The notes under the pieces were generated by a model. The model saw only the letters and a list, made by a program, of their open reading frames with translations, ran no database searches and had not been told where the DNA came from. Below, one piece after another: positions 28,372-37,547 of a DNA stretch of 64,000 nucleotides; within the stretch, counting starts at the first letter, position 1, and each line of letters starts with the position of its first letter. The stretch lies in contig AP018281.1 in assembly GCA_002368355.1 (NCBI GenBank), positions 992,001 through 1,056,000 of the forward strand, written 5' to 3'. The position numbers and the translations under genes were made by a program. This DNA comes from Chondrocystis sp. NIES-4102. GTDB lineage: Bacteria; Cyanobacteriota; Cyanobacteriia; Cyanobacteriales; Xenococcaceae.

Positions 28372-30048
28372 CTAAGAGCAACCACTACCGCCAAAACAAT
28401 CAGATTTAAATTTCTTTTTAAAGATATCCGATTTAACTATAAAAATATTATCCTGTAAATCAAATCCTGTATTTTTACCGCCAGTAATTGGAGTACCATC
28501 ATTGGTTCTATCAGGATATTTTTGACCTACTTCAAAAGCAATAATTCTTTCATCATCACCCAAAACTGTAAATTTGTTCTTGTCTGCTGCTGATAAACTC
28601 GATGCGTTCAAATATGCGTCCATCTCCGCTTGATCTTTAGGAATTCTAAACCTGGTTGCAGGGTTATTTGGATCACCCCCACCAATGGGAATTGCTACTC
28701 CTTGATCATATAAAAACTTACCTAAAGATGGCTGGTCATCTGCTGTGGTATCAGGATTTCCATAGTAACCACCAATATCTGGAATGTCATAATTCTTTTT
28801 AAAAAATTGAACTGTTTGATCTGTTGTACCTTTTACTAATGGATTATTGGCATTCGGGTCATCCTCATTATCACCATTGAAAGTTATAGGATCTCCAAAA
28901 TCTATTGTATGTGCTACTGGAATGTCACTACTTGCACAATTTGCTGCATTCACAGGATTAGAAGTGATTGTTAATGGGTTATTAGGATTAATATCAATTG
29001 GTCGCGCTTGTCTATTTTGATCTCGTCCCTGAAGCCAGCTTATGGGCATATTACCATTATCAAAGTCAGTTCGCATATCCCAATCTATAGGTGGTGGTGA
29101 GGTAGTCAAAGATGTGGGTGCGCTCTCTTTACAAGTATAACCTCCTCCTAACCCTCTCATACTCCACGCGTAGGAAACTAAAGCTTGTGAGGTACTTTCA
29201 GGCGCATTTCTCGCCCTGGTTACCGCTTGTGTATTAGCAGCATACCTAGTATCAATACCTGATGCTGTCAAGTTTTCCCCCGTCCCAAAGAAAAGTTGTG
29301 CTGTAATCGCCCTTCTGTCTGTGTCTGCGCCATCCTGGTCATTTATTCTTCCATCTCCATTAAGATCCCTTACCCCAGTATCCCTGCTATCAATTACACC
29401 ATCGCCATTAACATCGGTGGCATTTTCCACAAGACCATCACCATCATCATCTATAGCACAAGCAAATAAGCCCTGGAATTGTACATTTGTTCCTCCACAG
29501 TTGGCTGTTTGTTCGGTATCATCTACTTTGTCAATTAAAGCTTCTTTAGTCCAACCGTCGGGATTATCGACTCGCCCAGATTTAGTACTATCTGTAACAT
29601 AACTACCATCTGCTCTTAATTCAGGACCCCAACGATAAATTACTAATGGACCCTTCCAAGGTGAAGTAGGTTGTGGAGGTGCAACTGAATAAATTACTCT
29701 TTGAGATACTCCTGGTATATTTAACGCAAGTTTTACCGATCCTCCTGTTAAAGGATTAGTATTATAAGCAGGTGCTACAGCAGTTATATTAGCATCGCTG
29801 AGATCCACTTCCACTGCTTGGGCGCGTCTTAATTCATCGGAGATAAAATCTAAAGCCCTTCCTGTCTCACCACGTGCTGCTGTTTTAGAGCCTTCAAGTT
29901 GAGTAACTCGTAATACCTGCATTAAGCCAAACCCCAATGCACCGATAACAAAAACGCTCATAAACAAACCAACTAAAAGTTCAATTAGAGTAAAACCAGT
30001 ATTTGATTTGTTTTTTTTTAAAAGTTTGTGTAATTCTTTCTTGTTCAT
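28372..30048 (-). CDS. PilW-like large pseudopilin with EF-hand-like calcium loops
   Basis: This 558-residue prepilin has leader KKNKSNTG then FTLIELLVGLFMSVFVIGAL with Glu at +5, followed by GETGRALDFISDELRRAQAVE. That last stretch is typical of PilW and HpsC-type pseudopilins. It is much longer than a usual PilW. Around residues 200-250 are acidic loops DDDGDGLVEN, DVNGDGVIDSRD and DLNGDGRINDQD, which match the DxDxDG calcium-binding pattern of dockerin or EF-hand loops. A second half contains WSMRGLGGGY and a Cys-rich tail (DCFGGSGC). It converges on the four pseudopilin genes to its left. Calcium-dependent stability of the tip complex is an inference. Confidence 0.8.
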   Translation of the reverse strand: MNKKELHKLLKKNKSNTGFTLIELLVGLFMSVFVIGALGFGLMQVLRVTQLEGSKTAARGETGRALDFISDELRRAQAVEVDLSDANITAVAPAYNTNPLTGGSVKLALNIPGVSQRVIYSVAPPQPTSPWKGPLVIYRWGPELRADGSYVTDSTKSGRVDNPDGWTKEALIDKVDDTEQTANCGGTNVQFQGLFACAIDDDGDGLVENATDVNGDGVIDSRDTGVRDLNGDGRINDQDGADTDRRAITAQLFFGTGENLTASGIDTRYAANTQAVTRARNAPESTSQALVSYAWSMRGLGGGYTCKESAPTSLTTSPPPIDWDMRTDFDNGNMPISWLQGRDQNRQARPIDINPNNPLTITSNPVNAANCASSDIPVAHTIDFGDPITFNGDNEDDPNANNPLVKGTTDQTVQFFKKNYDIPDIGGYYGNPDTTADDQPSLGKFLYDQGVAIPIGGGDPNNPATRFRIPKDQAEMDAYLNASSLSAADKNKFTVLGDDERIIAFEVGQKYPDRTNDGTPITGGKNTGFDLQDNIFIVKSDIFKKKFKSDCFGGSGCS

Positions 30049-30376
30049 ATAGAGAAAGCTGCTATAAGTTTAAATAAAAATATTAATAAATATTGCTTAC
30101 AGTTATGGCAATTTATACTATTACCGTCCTAATATAATAGTTGTAATAAAAGACTGTAAATTGGTAAAGACACTGAGATAGTATGAAGTTAGAGTAAATT
30201 TGATTTAAATTACTTGAAGATTAGATGACTTCAATACTTTTTGGTAGATGTTTTTATTAATTCCTAAGTATAGAAAAAGCCAAAAATATTAGTAAATATA
30301 TAATTTTAAAAAATTATCCGTTAGACTCGAAAACATCAACGCCTAAAATATAATTATTTAAAATTTTATTCAGGCT
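30049..30376. other. Intergenic region, no gene seen
   Basis: This AT-rich stretch of 328 nt separates the leftward PilW-like gene from the rightward decayed Uma2 gene, so it should hold the promoter of the former. I find no open frame of useful size, no tRNA-like fold and no clear terminator. Short A and T runs are common, and I cannot single out a promoter with confidence. Confidence 0.5.
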
Positions 30377-30931
30377 ATGGAAACTCTAATCCTAGATTGC
30401 CAATCAATTGAATTAATCGACGAGCAATTCTACCAACTATGTAATAACAATCGTGACTTGCGCCTTGAAAGAAATGCTGATGGAGATTTATTAATTATGC
30501 CACCTGCTGGCAGAGAGACAGGACATAAAAAGGCAGGAATTATTGCTCAGTTATGACTTTGGAATAATCAGCGTAATATGGGAATAGTCTTTGATTCTTC
30601 TACAGGATTTAAATTACCTAATGGTGCAAATAGATCTCCCGATGCTGCATGGATACATTTAGTTAAATGGGATGCTCTTACGAAGATACAAAAACAAAGG
30701 TTTTTACCTTTATGCCCTGATTTTGCTATTCAATTACTTTCTCCCAGCGATAACTTAGTTAAAATTCAGCAGAAAATGCAGGAATATTTAGATATAGGCA
30801 AGGTATTAGGCTGGTTGATTAATTGTCAAAATCAACAAGTAGAAATTTATCGGCAACAAAAGAAGGTGGAAGTTATGGACTATCCTCAAAGTTTATCGGG
30901 AGAAAATATTTTGCCTCAATTTATTTGGTGA
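30377..30931 (+). pseudogene. Uma2-family (PD-(D/E)XK-like) gene with an in-frame TGA
   Basis: From ATG 30377 the frame reads METLILDCQSIELIDEQFYQ, LRLERNADGDLLIMPPAG and so on, then meets TGA at 30554-30556 (codon 60). It continues in the same frame as LWNNQRN, GIVFDSSTGF, RSPDAAW and FAIQLLSPSDN to TAA at 30931. These are the standard motifs of Uma2-family proteins, about 185 residues long. The stop falls in AQL-stop-LW, where relatives usually have Trp or another residue, so a single TGG to TGA change would explain it. No frameshift is needed. The 117-residue downstream fragment from 30578 lacks the N-terminal part of the fold. It is either a recent pseudogene or read through at low level. 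Confidence 0.85.
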
Positions 30932-30972
30932 TTTAAATATTAAAGATATTTAATTAAATTAATAAAATTAAA

Positions 30973-31528
30973 ATGACTATTACCACTACAAAAAGCTTAT
31001 ATTCCTTCGAGGAATATCTACAAGACGAACATGAGCCAGATAACCGTTATGAATTAGTATACGGTAAATTAGAGTTAATAAATCCTCCAACTTTTCGCCA
31101 TATTTTAATTTGTGATTTTATCCGAGATATCCTTAAAGCGGAAATAAATCGCCTACAACTCCCCAGGTTAGCAATGCGAGAAGCAGGTATTAAAACAGGT
31201 TGGCGTAAATCCCGTATCGCTGAGCTATACATAGTTGAAAAGGAACAAGTAATTAATTCAATTGTTGAATCTGGGGTCTTAGAAACCCCTCCTATATTAG
31301 TAATAGAAGTAGTAAGTACCGAATCAATATAAAAGATCTGAATACGCAGCTTTAGGTATTAAGGAATATTGGATTGTTGATACGATTCAACAACAACTAA
31401 CAATTTTAATTTTAGATGAAGGTTTATATGAGGAGAATATGTTGACAGCACAACAAGAATTAATTTCTCCTACTTTTAATAAAATTAAATTAACACCTCA
31501 AGAAATTTTTACTGCCGAAAATATATAG
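30973..31528 (+). pseudogene. Second Uma2-family gene, frameshifted
   Basis: The frame from ATG 30973 reads as a Uma2 protein (YSFEEYLQ, DNRYELVYGKLELINPP, PPILVIEVVSTESI) and stops at 31332. The missing C-terminal part is present one frame over from about 31322 (YKRSEYAALGIKEYWIVD) to TAG at 31528. Relatives carry several residues between ESI and YKRSEY, so a small deletion with a frame change has removed the loop. The catalytic core is therefore split. It lies 41 nt after another decayed Uma2 gene, and the two look like a tandem pair that is being lost. Confidence 0.82.
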
Positions 31529-31808
31529 AAAGATTTATATTGTTTTAAGTAAATTTATCTATCTGAAAACAAAAATCAGACGCTCGCTTGCTTAGACAGT
31601 AACTTTAATTTCTTGACTTAATACTATAAATTCAGAGCTACGAACAATAAACTAGACAAGAGAAAAAACTCTTAACTTATTAGGCGATCGCTAACCTATA
31701 ATATAGATTATAATCACTATGATTATCATATACAATCGAAGTTAATCTAGTATCAGTTTGATATTTATAATTTCTAATAGTTTATTATAAAAATTATCAA
31801 TTTAATAA

Positions 31809-32600
31809 TCACGATTGACCAGTAAGTTTAGGTGGAATTGCCTCAACTCTACCGTTTGAATATATTTTTAATTCTCCACCAATATCTTCAATTTTTGTTT
31901 GAGCTATCTTACGAATACGTTCATCTTTATTATTATTCCAAACCATAAACCACACACCTACCTGTGCTTGCCTCGTATCGGGTGTAGTTGCCAAAAACTT
32001 AACAGTATTTTTAGCTGCCTGAGCTATAGTTTCATTACCTGCTTTGTTAGCCCATGCTGATGACATTTGGTAAGAATTCTTGGCTGCTTGCAAATCTCCC
32101 AAAAAAAGAATCTCATCCACACCTTTATATAGCCAAACATAATAAGCATCAGGTGTACTAGCTGACATTTGTGTTAAGCCTTCATTCATTATAGCTACCG
32201 TGCGCTCTGGTGTACCTGCAAACATAGAAGAAGCAGGAGAAATAATCATATAGGCACGACTAAACAAAGGATCGTTTTGAGCAATTACATCTAAATAATC
32301 AGCACTTAATGAATAACCAGTTATATTTCTAGCATTATTGTCACCAAAATATTGTAAAAACTGCAACATTGTCCAATTTGCCACTAAATTATTAAAGTCA
32401 AAAGTGGGCATTTGTTTCAAAAATGATAGCCTGATTTTCTCAGCTTCTTGTTGTTTTAAATATGCTTCCTTATCTAGAGTGACTTCTGATATTTTTTGTA
32501 CTTGCTCAGATTGTAAATTAATAATTACTATTAGAGAAAGGATGCCTAAAGTGAATAGCCACAATTGATTTTTTAATTGAGATAAGAGGTTGCTGTTCAT
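31809..32600 (-). CDS. Conserved membrane-anchored protein downstream of pilins, function unknown
   Basis: I start at the ATG whose complement ends at 32600, giving 263 residues. The open frame to 32627 adds nine less likely residues. There is one N-terminal hydrophobic helix (LWLFTLGILSLIVIINL) and a mostly helical exterior domain. Segments such as AYMIISPASSMFAGTPERTVAIMNEGLTQ and AYYVWLYKGVDEILFLGDLQAAKNSY look like TPR-type helical hairpins. It follows two pilin genes on the same strand, 56 nt after the second, so it is probably co-transcribed with them. A role in pilus assembly is a guess from position. Confidence 0.65.
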   Translation of the reverse strand: MNSNLLSQLKNQLWLFTLGILSLIVIINLQSEQVQKISEVTLDKEAYLKQQEAEKIRLSFLKQMPTFDFNNLVANWTMLQFLQYFGDNNARNITGYSLSADYLDVIAQNDPLFSRAYMIISPASSMFAGTPERTVAIMNEGLTQMSASTPDAYYVWLYKGVDEILFLGDLQAAKNSYQMSSAWANKAGNETIAQAAKNTVKFLATTPDTRQAQVGVWFMVWNNNKDERIRKIAQTKIEDIGGELKIYSNGRVEAIPPKLTGQS

Positions 32601-32656
32601 TATTTTTATGGTAACTAATATCGTCAATAATTAAATAAAAAGTTTGAATAATATAA

Positions 32657-33172
32657 TTAAAAAATGAGAGTCGTCCCAGTGCTACAACTAGGAATACCAG
32701 CACTTACAGTAGCGGGAATGGGAGCAGTTGTACCATCTATATTATTTTGCTCGCAAACAATACCTTTATAAGCACCTGATGCAATCTGACCAACAGCAGA
32801 GGAATAATCTTTGAGGTCATTTTCAAACTGAGTTATGACTGTAGCCGTATGGACTGCTTGAAAAGCATCAGGTGTACCAACATCAGCGTAAGTATAATAT
32901 TTTCCCATTAATTTAATGGGTAGTTGATTTATAGTCGTAAAAGTTCCAAATTCAAACCGATTAGCTTGTTGTGATCTATTAATATTACCAAGAGCTATTT
33001 TAGCTTCTGTTTGCCGACTTTTTTCTACCTGCCTAACTAAAGATGGTAAAGCAACTGTTGATAAAATACCAATAATAATTACAACAACCAGTAATTCTAT
33101 TAAGGTAAAACCTTTGTTTTTTTTGGTATTAGTAATCTTTAAATATCTAAATATTAATTTAGCTTTAAGCAT
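32657..33172 (-). CDS. pilA: Type IV major pilin, PilA-like
   Basis: This 171-residue prepilin has a 21-residue leader ending NKG, then FTLIELLVVVIIIGILSTVA with Glu at +5. After the helix comes VEKSRQTEAKIALGNINRSQQANRFE, close to the paralog at 33260. Two cysteines (GIVCEQNN and PSCSTG) near the C terminus would close the pilin D-region disulfide loop. The leader is longer than that of most class A pilins. It sits 87 nt behind the paralogous pilin, with a rho-independent terminator between them, so it may have lower expression or its own promoter. Confidence 0.9.
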   Translation of the reverse strand: MLKAKLIFRYLKITNTKKNKGFTLIELLVVVIIIGILSTVALPSLVRQVEKSRQTEAKIALGNINRSQQANRFEFGTFTTINQLPIKLMGKYYTYADVGTPDAFQAVHTATVITQFENDLKDYSSAVGQIASGAYKGIVCEQNNIDGTTAPIPATVSAGIPSCSTGTTLIF

Positions 33173-33192
33173 TAGATTATGAAGTAATAAAT

Positions 33193-33227
33193 AAAAAAAA
33201 AGAGCATCTTAACTCAATAAAATGCTC
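33193..33227 (-). terminator. Rho-independent terminator behind the first pilin gene
   Basis: On the minus strand GAGCAT, a loop of about 14 nt and ATGCTC form a 6-bp stem, followed by nine T residues. It lies 32 nt downstream of the stop at 33260 and before the second pilin gene, so it should end or attenuate the main pilin transcript. Confidence 0.85.
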
Positions 33228-33259
33228 CAACAATTTAGCTGTATAAAATAATCATATTC

Positions 33260-33808
33260 TTATAATGCTGTAGAACCTGTTCCACAACTAGGATCAGTAG
33301 TTGCTGTACCAGCAGTAGCTCCAATAGGACCAGTACTACCATCAACTGCATCACTTTGGCAGATTATTCCTACAAATGTACCGTCATTTTGTTGATTCAC
33401 AGCAGCTGTATAGTCTAAAATATCGTTTTCAAAAGCAGCAACTGCTGTAGCACCTTGAGAAGCTTGAATAGCATCGGGGGCAGCAACCAAATCAGTGTAG
33501 GTATAGTTATCACCTGTGATTCCTACAGGTAATAAAGCAACTGGAGCAGCAACGTTAGCAGGCTGAATTACACCAAATAGACCTGTTTCTAAACGATGGG
33601 CTTGTTGTGAACGGTTAATTGCACCAAGGTTATTCTTTGCTTCTGATTGTCTACCTTTGGCAACTTGACCTAGTAAGTTAGGTAAGGCAACCGCAGCTAA
33701 CACACCGATGATAATTACAACTACTAATAATTCAATTAATGTGAAACCTTTTTCGCCTTTTTTGTTACGTAAATTGTTTAATAATTTTGCAGTAAATACC
33801 TTATTCAT
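33260..33808 (-). CDS. pilA: Type IV major pilin, PilA-like
   Basis: The start is the ATG whose complement ends at 33808, preceded by AAGGA eight nt upstream. The longer frame to 33823 would need a TTG start. The 182-residue prepilin has leader ending GEKG, then FTLIELLVVVIIIGVLAAVA with Glu at +5, and QVAKGRQSEAKNNLGAINRSQQAHRLE as in cyanobacterial PilA. Cysteines in IICQSDAV and DPSCGTG form the predicted D-region loop. The clean RBS, a terminator immediately downstream and the paralog behind it mark this as the main pilin subunit. Confidence 0.93.
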   Translation of the reverse strand: MNKVFTAKLLNNLRNKKGEKGFTLIELLVVVIIIGVLAAVALPNLLGQVAKGRQSEAKNNLGAINRSQQAHRLETGLFGVIQPANVAAPVALLPVGITGDNYTYTDLVAAPDAIQASQGATAVAAFENDILDYTAAVNQQNDGTFVGIICQSDAVDGSTGPIGATAGTATTDPSCGTGSTAL

Positions 33809-34026
33809 GTCTATATCCTTCAATTAATATGTGTTTGTGTTTTGTGTATTTGTTTGTTTAAGTTTTTTGTTTTCCTATTTAGAAATTACCCAACGGATCT
33901 GCAAAACATATCATCGTTAAAAAGTTTTTTTTAAAAATGTTTGCTAGTAATAAAGGATTGTGTTAGCAGCGATCTAGATCACATTTTGTTGCTGAATTTG
34001 AAGGGAAAGGAATTGAGTTGTAGATT

Positions 34027-34170
34027 GCCCCCAATCTCGCAATTCAGGGGGAAAGAAGTAAACTATGTTACTTGTTTGATATTGAATGCAGTGGTGTATT
34101 CGCCCCCAATCTCGCAATTCAGGGGGAAAGAAGTAAACTATGTTACTTGTTTGATATTGAATGGAGTGGT
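34027..34170. repeat. Two 69-nt direct repeats at 75-nt spacing
   Basis: Copies at 34027-34095 and 34102-34170 differ at one base near their ends. Each starts GCCCCCAATCTCGCAATTCA followed by GGGGGAAAG, so a CCCCC and GGGGG pair can close a hairpin in every copy. The nominal open frame across them (33941-34180) repeats the same peptide and is not a gene. A shorter related element lies on the far side of the DUF559 gene. Confidence 0.9.
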
Positions 34171-34216
34171 AATTAATTAAAATTACCCTAAGTTTGGGGA
34201 TGAAAGGGGGCTTTAG
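34102..34216. repeat. Left flanking element of the DUF559 cassette
   Basis: This element overlaps the second 69-nt repeat and continues into GTGGTAATTAATTAAAATTA, then AAGTTTGGGGATGAAAGGGG and CTTTAG. The order and spacing of these blocks recur at 34708-34807 in the same orientation. The shared blocks are GCCCCC, a CCCCCAAT...GGGG hairpin, GTGGTAAT, AAGTTTGGGG and AGGGG. Confidence 0.65.
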
Positions 34217-34331
34217 TCTTTAATTAATGTTGAGGTTTTTAGTATTTATAGATTACAGGAGAACTTAAGTGATTAGCTCAAAACAATGCAGCAAAGCTAT
34301 ATTAGTGGTTAAGTTCAAGCAATCAATCAGA

Positions 34332-34701
34332 ATGAAAAGTAATCGTAGAATTCGCGGTACAACACCAGAAGTGGAGGAAGCTGCACGGAAACTAAGAGAG
34401 AATTTGACATTAGCGGAAGCTCGTTTGTGGGAAGCATTGAGCAATAAGCAATTGGATGGATTACGTTTTTGTCGTCAACATCCCGTGGGTAATTTTATTT
34501 TAGATTTTTATTGTCCTGCTTATAAATTAGTTGTTGAAATTGATGGCAAGATTGATGATCGTCAGACTGAATATGATAATGCCAGAACTAATCGGTTAGC
34601 AGAATATGGGTATAAGGATTATAAGATTTAGTAATGAAGAAGTTATGAATGATTTGGCGCAGGTTGTAGCAGAAATTAGACGGATTATTCTATCTTTGTA
34701 G
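34332..34701 (+). pseudogene. DUF559 endonuclease-like gene, frameshifted near its 3' end
   Basis: From ATG 34332 the product reads as a DUF559/Vsr-like PD-(D/E)XK nuclease: ARKLRENLTLAEARLWEALS, DGLRFCRQHPVGNFILDFYC, then YKLVVEIDG, which carries the Asp and Glu of the active site. Normally this family ends with a VIRFxN strand and helix. Here that segment is out of frame: the frame stops at 34631, while the frame starting at 34618 gives IIRFSNEEVMNDLAQVVAEI and ends at 34701. A one-base insertion in the AAGGATT run would explain it. Related repeats lie on both sides, which suggests a small mobile cassette. Confidence 0.8.
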
Positions 34702-34707
34702 TTTATT

Positions 34708-34807
34708 GCCCCCTAACCCCCCAATTATGGGGAGGAATTGATTTACTTTGTTGGTGGTAATAATTAATTGAAAGTATTCCAAGTTTGGGGGATATAAGGG
34801 GTTAAAG
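34708..34807. repeat. Right flanking element of the DUF559 cassette
   Basis: It reads GCCCCCTAACCCCCCAATTA, GGGGAGG, GTGGTAATAATTAATTGAAA, then AAGTTTGGGGGATATAAGGGG. This matches the left element block by block, with small gaps, in direct orientation. Confidence 0.6.
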
Positions 34808-34826
34808 TTATTCTAGAGAAGAGTGG

Positions 34827-36536
34827 TTAACTTTTGAACAAGATTTTAGTTTCTGATGCTCCTGCTTGTCGTAATTTACGAGTCATTCGGAAGCCGAGAA
34901 GAGCGATCGCTAGCCATTGTCCTAAAACAGTCATGATAATTGTGGATACGCCCACGTATTGGATACCAGCACTAGGAATTATGGTAAATAGCCAAGGTAG
35001 GGGTAGAGTTTCAGGTACAATCCCAATTATAGCTAAACTAAAGGGCGGAACAAGCATTAGGGAGATAATGGTAATTACTGACCAAGCTGCTCTTTTACGA
35101 GTTTTCAAAGTTAGAATTAGTTGAGCTATCAGCGCATATAGTATAAGACTACTAGCAGTAAGAATAAAGCTCAAAAAAGTAGATTGTGGATTATCCTGCA
35201 ACATTAAAAAGATTGAAGGGGTGATAAAAGCGATCACACCAATTAGATTAATGGCAATTGCGATACTAGAAGGACTATTTTCGGCAAAAATCAGTTCTTT
35301 CCAGAGTATTTGACCATTTTTACTCTTTTGATGACGATAGCGCGCCCAATCATATAGTGTTTGACGATGGGGACTTAAAGCAGCAATTAAACCTAATCCT
35401 AAAGCACATAGGGTAAGTTGCAAAAATATATAACTATCTGTTAAATAATATTGGTCGCTACTTTGGAGTGTAAAACCTAGAGCGATCGCTACCATCCAAC
35501 CAGTTACCCAATAACTTTGAACTTTACTAATTAATGTGTTTTCAGGGTTATAAAAACGCCTTTTTAAAATAGACCAACACCAATAAGTCCAAAGACTAAA
35601 ATTAAATAAAACCAAACTGATACCCAGGCTAGGTTTTGTCCATAAAGCTTGTCCATAAAATGATAATTGGCTTAAATTTTCTAAAGATAAGAAAGCAGTT
35701 TTATGGGTGGGAAGATAGGTAGCATCAATCAAATAGGATAAAACTAAACTTGGGTTAAAAATCCATAGGCAATCTGCCACGGAATAAGTAAAAGGAGGGT
35801 GACTATGGTATAGTATGACCGTGCTAAAAAACAGTAAAAATGCCAGTGCGCCAGTTGCTAACCAGGGTTTAAATCCAGAAACAGGAAAATTAATTAAGCT
35901 CCAAAGCAAGGCTAAATTATAGAAAAAGGCACAACTTGCAGCAATTACAGCATCAAAGACAAAAATTAAAGCCAGAGGAATATGCGCCCCCAAACCTGCG
36001 AATAAATGTAAGGGGAAAAACAGCAAAATGCCCCAATAAAGCAAAATTGGCACACCTAAGATTTTACCAATTAATATATCTCCAGCCGATTGAGGGGTTA
36101 GACGGATAAAATTGAGAGTACCTTGGCTTTCCTCTTGCACAATATCAGTAATTAGCATATAAGTACCAATTACCAGCAGCGAGGCAATACTAATAATACT
36201 TAAAATAATAAAGAGGTCTAGCCAAAATAACTGCCAATTAATTACCCAATTACCTAACAAATCCTTAGTATAAGTTAGACTATTTTCGTAGCCGTTGCCC
36301 ATGCCATAACGACCTTGCTGTTCATAATAAGGTTCACCTACTATTTCTGGTTTTGGTAATTCACCCAATAGAGAGATAACCACTAAAAACTGGCAAGCTA
36401 CAGCAACAACAGCAGAAACAACGATATTTCTGGTTTTAAATCTCCCTTTAATCTCACGAAATAATTGAGGATTCCAATCTAAAAACTTTGACCACAAGGA
36501 ATTGGAATAGTGAAACATTGGTGTGTTTTGTTTCAT
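34827..36536 (-). CDS. ABC-2 type transporter permease
   Basis: This 569-residue membrane protein has about twelve hydrophobic segments. The N terminus carries FREIKGRFKTRNIVVSAVVA, the usual amphipathic entry of ABC-2 permeases. EESQGTLNFIRLTPQSAGDILIGKI is the coupling-helix region that typifies Nat/GldF-like exporters. It pairs with the ATPase encoded 51 nt upstream in transcription at 36588-37538. The substrate is not apparent; such pairs in cyanobacteria are often annotated only as export or gliding-type ABC systems. Confidence 0.85.
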   Translation of the reverse strand: MKQNTPMFHYSNSLWSKFLDWNPQLFREIKGRFKTRNIVVSAVVAVACQFLVVISLLGELPKPEIVGEPYYEQQGRYGMGNGYENSLTYTKDLLGNWVINWQLFWLDLFIILSIISIASLLVIGTYMLITDIVQEESQGTLNFIRLTPQSAGDILIGKILGVPILLYWGILLFFPLHLFAGLGAHIPLALIFVFDAVIAASCAFFYNLALLWSLINFPVSGFKPWLATGALAFLLFFSTVILYHSHPPFTYSVADCLWIFNPSLVLSYLIDATYLPTHKTAFLSLENLSQLSFYGQALWTKPSLGISLVLFNFSLWTYWCWSILKRRFYNPENTLISKVQSYWVTGWMVAIALGFTLQSSDQYYLTDSYIFLQLTLCALGLGLIAALSPHRQTLYDWARYRHQKSKNGQILWKELIFAENSPSSIAIAINLIGVIAFITPSIFLMLQDNPQSTFLSFILTASSLILYALIAQLILTLKTRKRAAWSVITIISLMLVPPFSLAIIGIVPETLPLPWLFTIIPSAGIQYVGVSTIIMTVLGQWLAIALLGFRMTRKLRQAGASETKILFKS

Positions 36537-36587
36537 GGTTTTAGTGATAACTTAGTAGTGTATTTTATTCTTGCCCACTCAATATAT

Positions 36588-37538
36588 CTAAGAAGCTTGT
36601 TGATGTCCTAAATTAAGAAAAATAGTTTCTAAATCTTCTTGACTACAGTGAAATTCAGTAAGTGAAATATCCGCAAGAACTAGCGATCGCAACAGTTCGG
36701 CACAATCGGACTCTGTGCCAGTAAAATTAACCTTAAGACAATTGCTATGGGGTAGCATCTCCCATCCTGCTACTAGAGGGTTTTGACTGAGTTGCTGTTG
36801 CAATATCTCCATTTTATCCAAAGTCTTGATAATTATCTGTTGACGAGCTAGCCGTTTATATAATTGACTTAAAGATGCACTCTCAACTAAAAAGCCCAAT
36901 TCCATTATGCCAATAGATGTACAGAGTTCTGCTAAGTCGCTAAGAACATGAGAAGAAATTAAAATAGTCATTCCTGCTTCTTGCAAAACTTTAATTATCT
37001 GACGAAACTGTTGTCTTGCTAGGGGATCTAAACCCGATACAGGTTCATCTAAGAGTAATAGCAAAGGTTCGTGAATAATAGTGCGTGCTAAACTTAACCT
37101 TTGTTTCATCCCTCGTGAGAGAGTAGAAATAATACTGTGACGTTTGTTTTCCAACTGCACTAACTCTAAGACTTCCACCAGGCGACGACGACGCAAAGGG
37201 GACTTTAAATCATATAGACGGGCAAAATACTCTAAATAATCCCAGACAGTTAAATCATTGTAAAGGGGAAAATCATCGGGAAGATAACCCAAACGCTTTT
37301 TAAGTAAAGGATTAGAATCATCCCTCAGTAAGCGATCGCCATTGATGTATATTTCTCCTGTGGTTGGTTCTTCGGCTGCTGCCAACATTCTAATTAGAGT
37401 GGTTTTGCCTGCACCGTTGGGCCCAATTAAACCATAAACCTCACCACTTTTAATGCGCAAATCAACTTCATTAACTGCAATATGCCCTTCAAATCTTTTA
37501 GTTAAACCATAGGTAGCGATCGCCCATTCTTGAGTCAT
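36588..37538 (-). CDS. ABC transporter ATP-binding protein
   Basis: This 316-residue ATPase has all canonical motifs: Walker A GPNGAGKTT, the Q-loop region LGYLPDDFPLY, the signature LSRGMKQRLSLAR (LSRG in place of LSGG), Walker B LLLLLDEPVSGLD, and the switch His in ILISSHVLSDL. A C-terminal domain of about 90 residues follows, as in the DrrA/CcmA-type exporters. The permease gene is immediately downstream. The preceding gene (37548) ends 9 nt from this start, so it may lead the same operon. Confidence 0.93.
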   Translation of the reverse strand: MTQEWAIATYGLTKRFEGHIAVNEVDLRIKSGEVYGLIGPNGAGKTTLIRMLAAAEEPTTGEIYINGDRLLRDDSNPLLKKRLGYLPDDFPLYNDLTVWDYLEYFARLYDLKSPLRRRRLVEVLELVQLENKRHSIISTLSRGMKQRLSLARTIIHEPLLLLLDEPVSGLDPLARQQFRQIIKVLQEAGMTILISSHVLSDLAELCTSIGIMELGFLVESASLSQLYKRLARQQIIIKTLDKMEILQQQLSQNPLVAGWEMLPHSNCLKVNFTGTESDCAELLRSLVLADISLTEFHCSQEDLETIFLNLGHQQAS

Positions 37539-37547
37539 ATATCTTGT

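Noticed and set aside
34027-34170. CRISPR array
   Set aside because: Only two 69-nt copies with a 6-nt gap; no spacers of uniform size and no cas genes.
33941-34180. A 79-codon frame through the 69-nt repeats
   Set aside because: The same peptide segment is encoded twice only because the repeat spacing (75 nt) is a multiple of three; composition is not protein-like.
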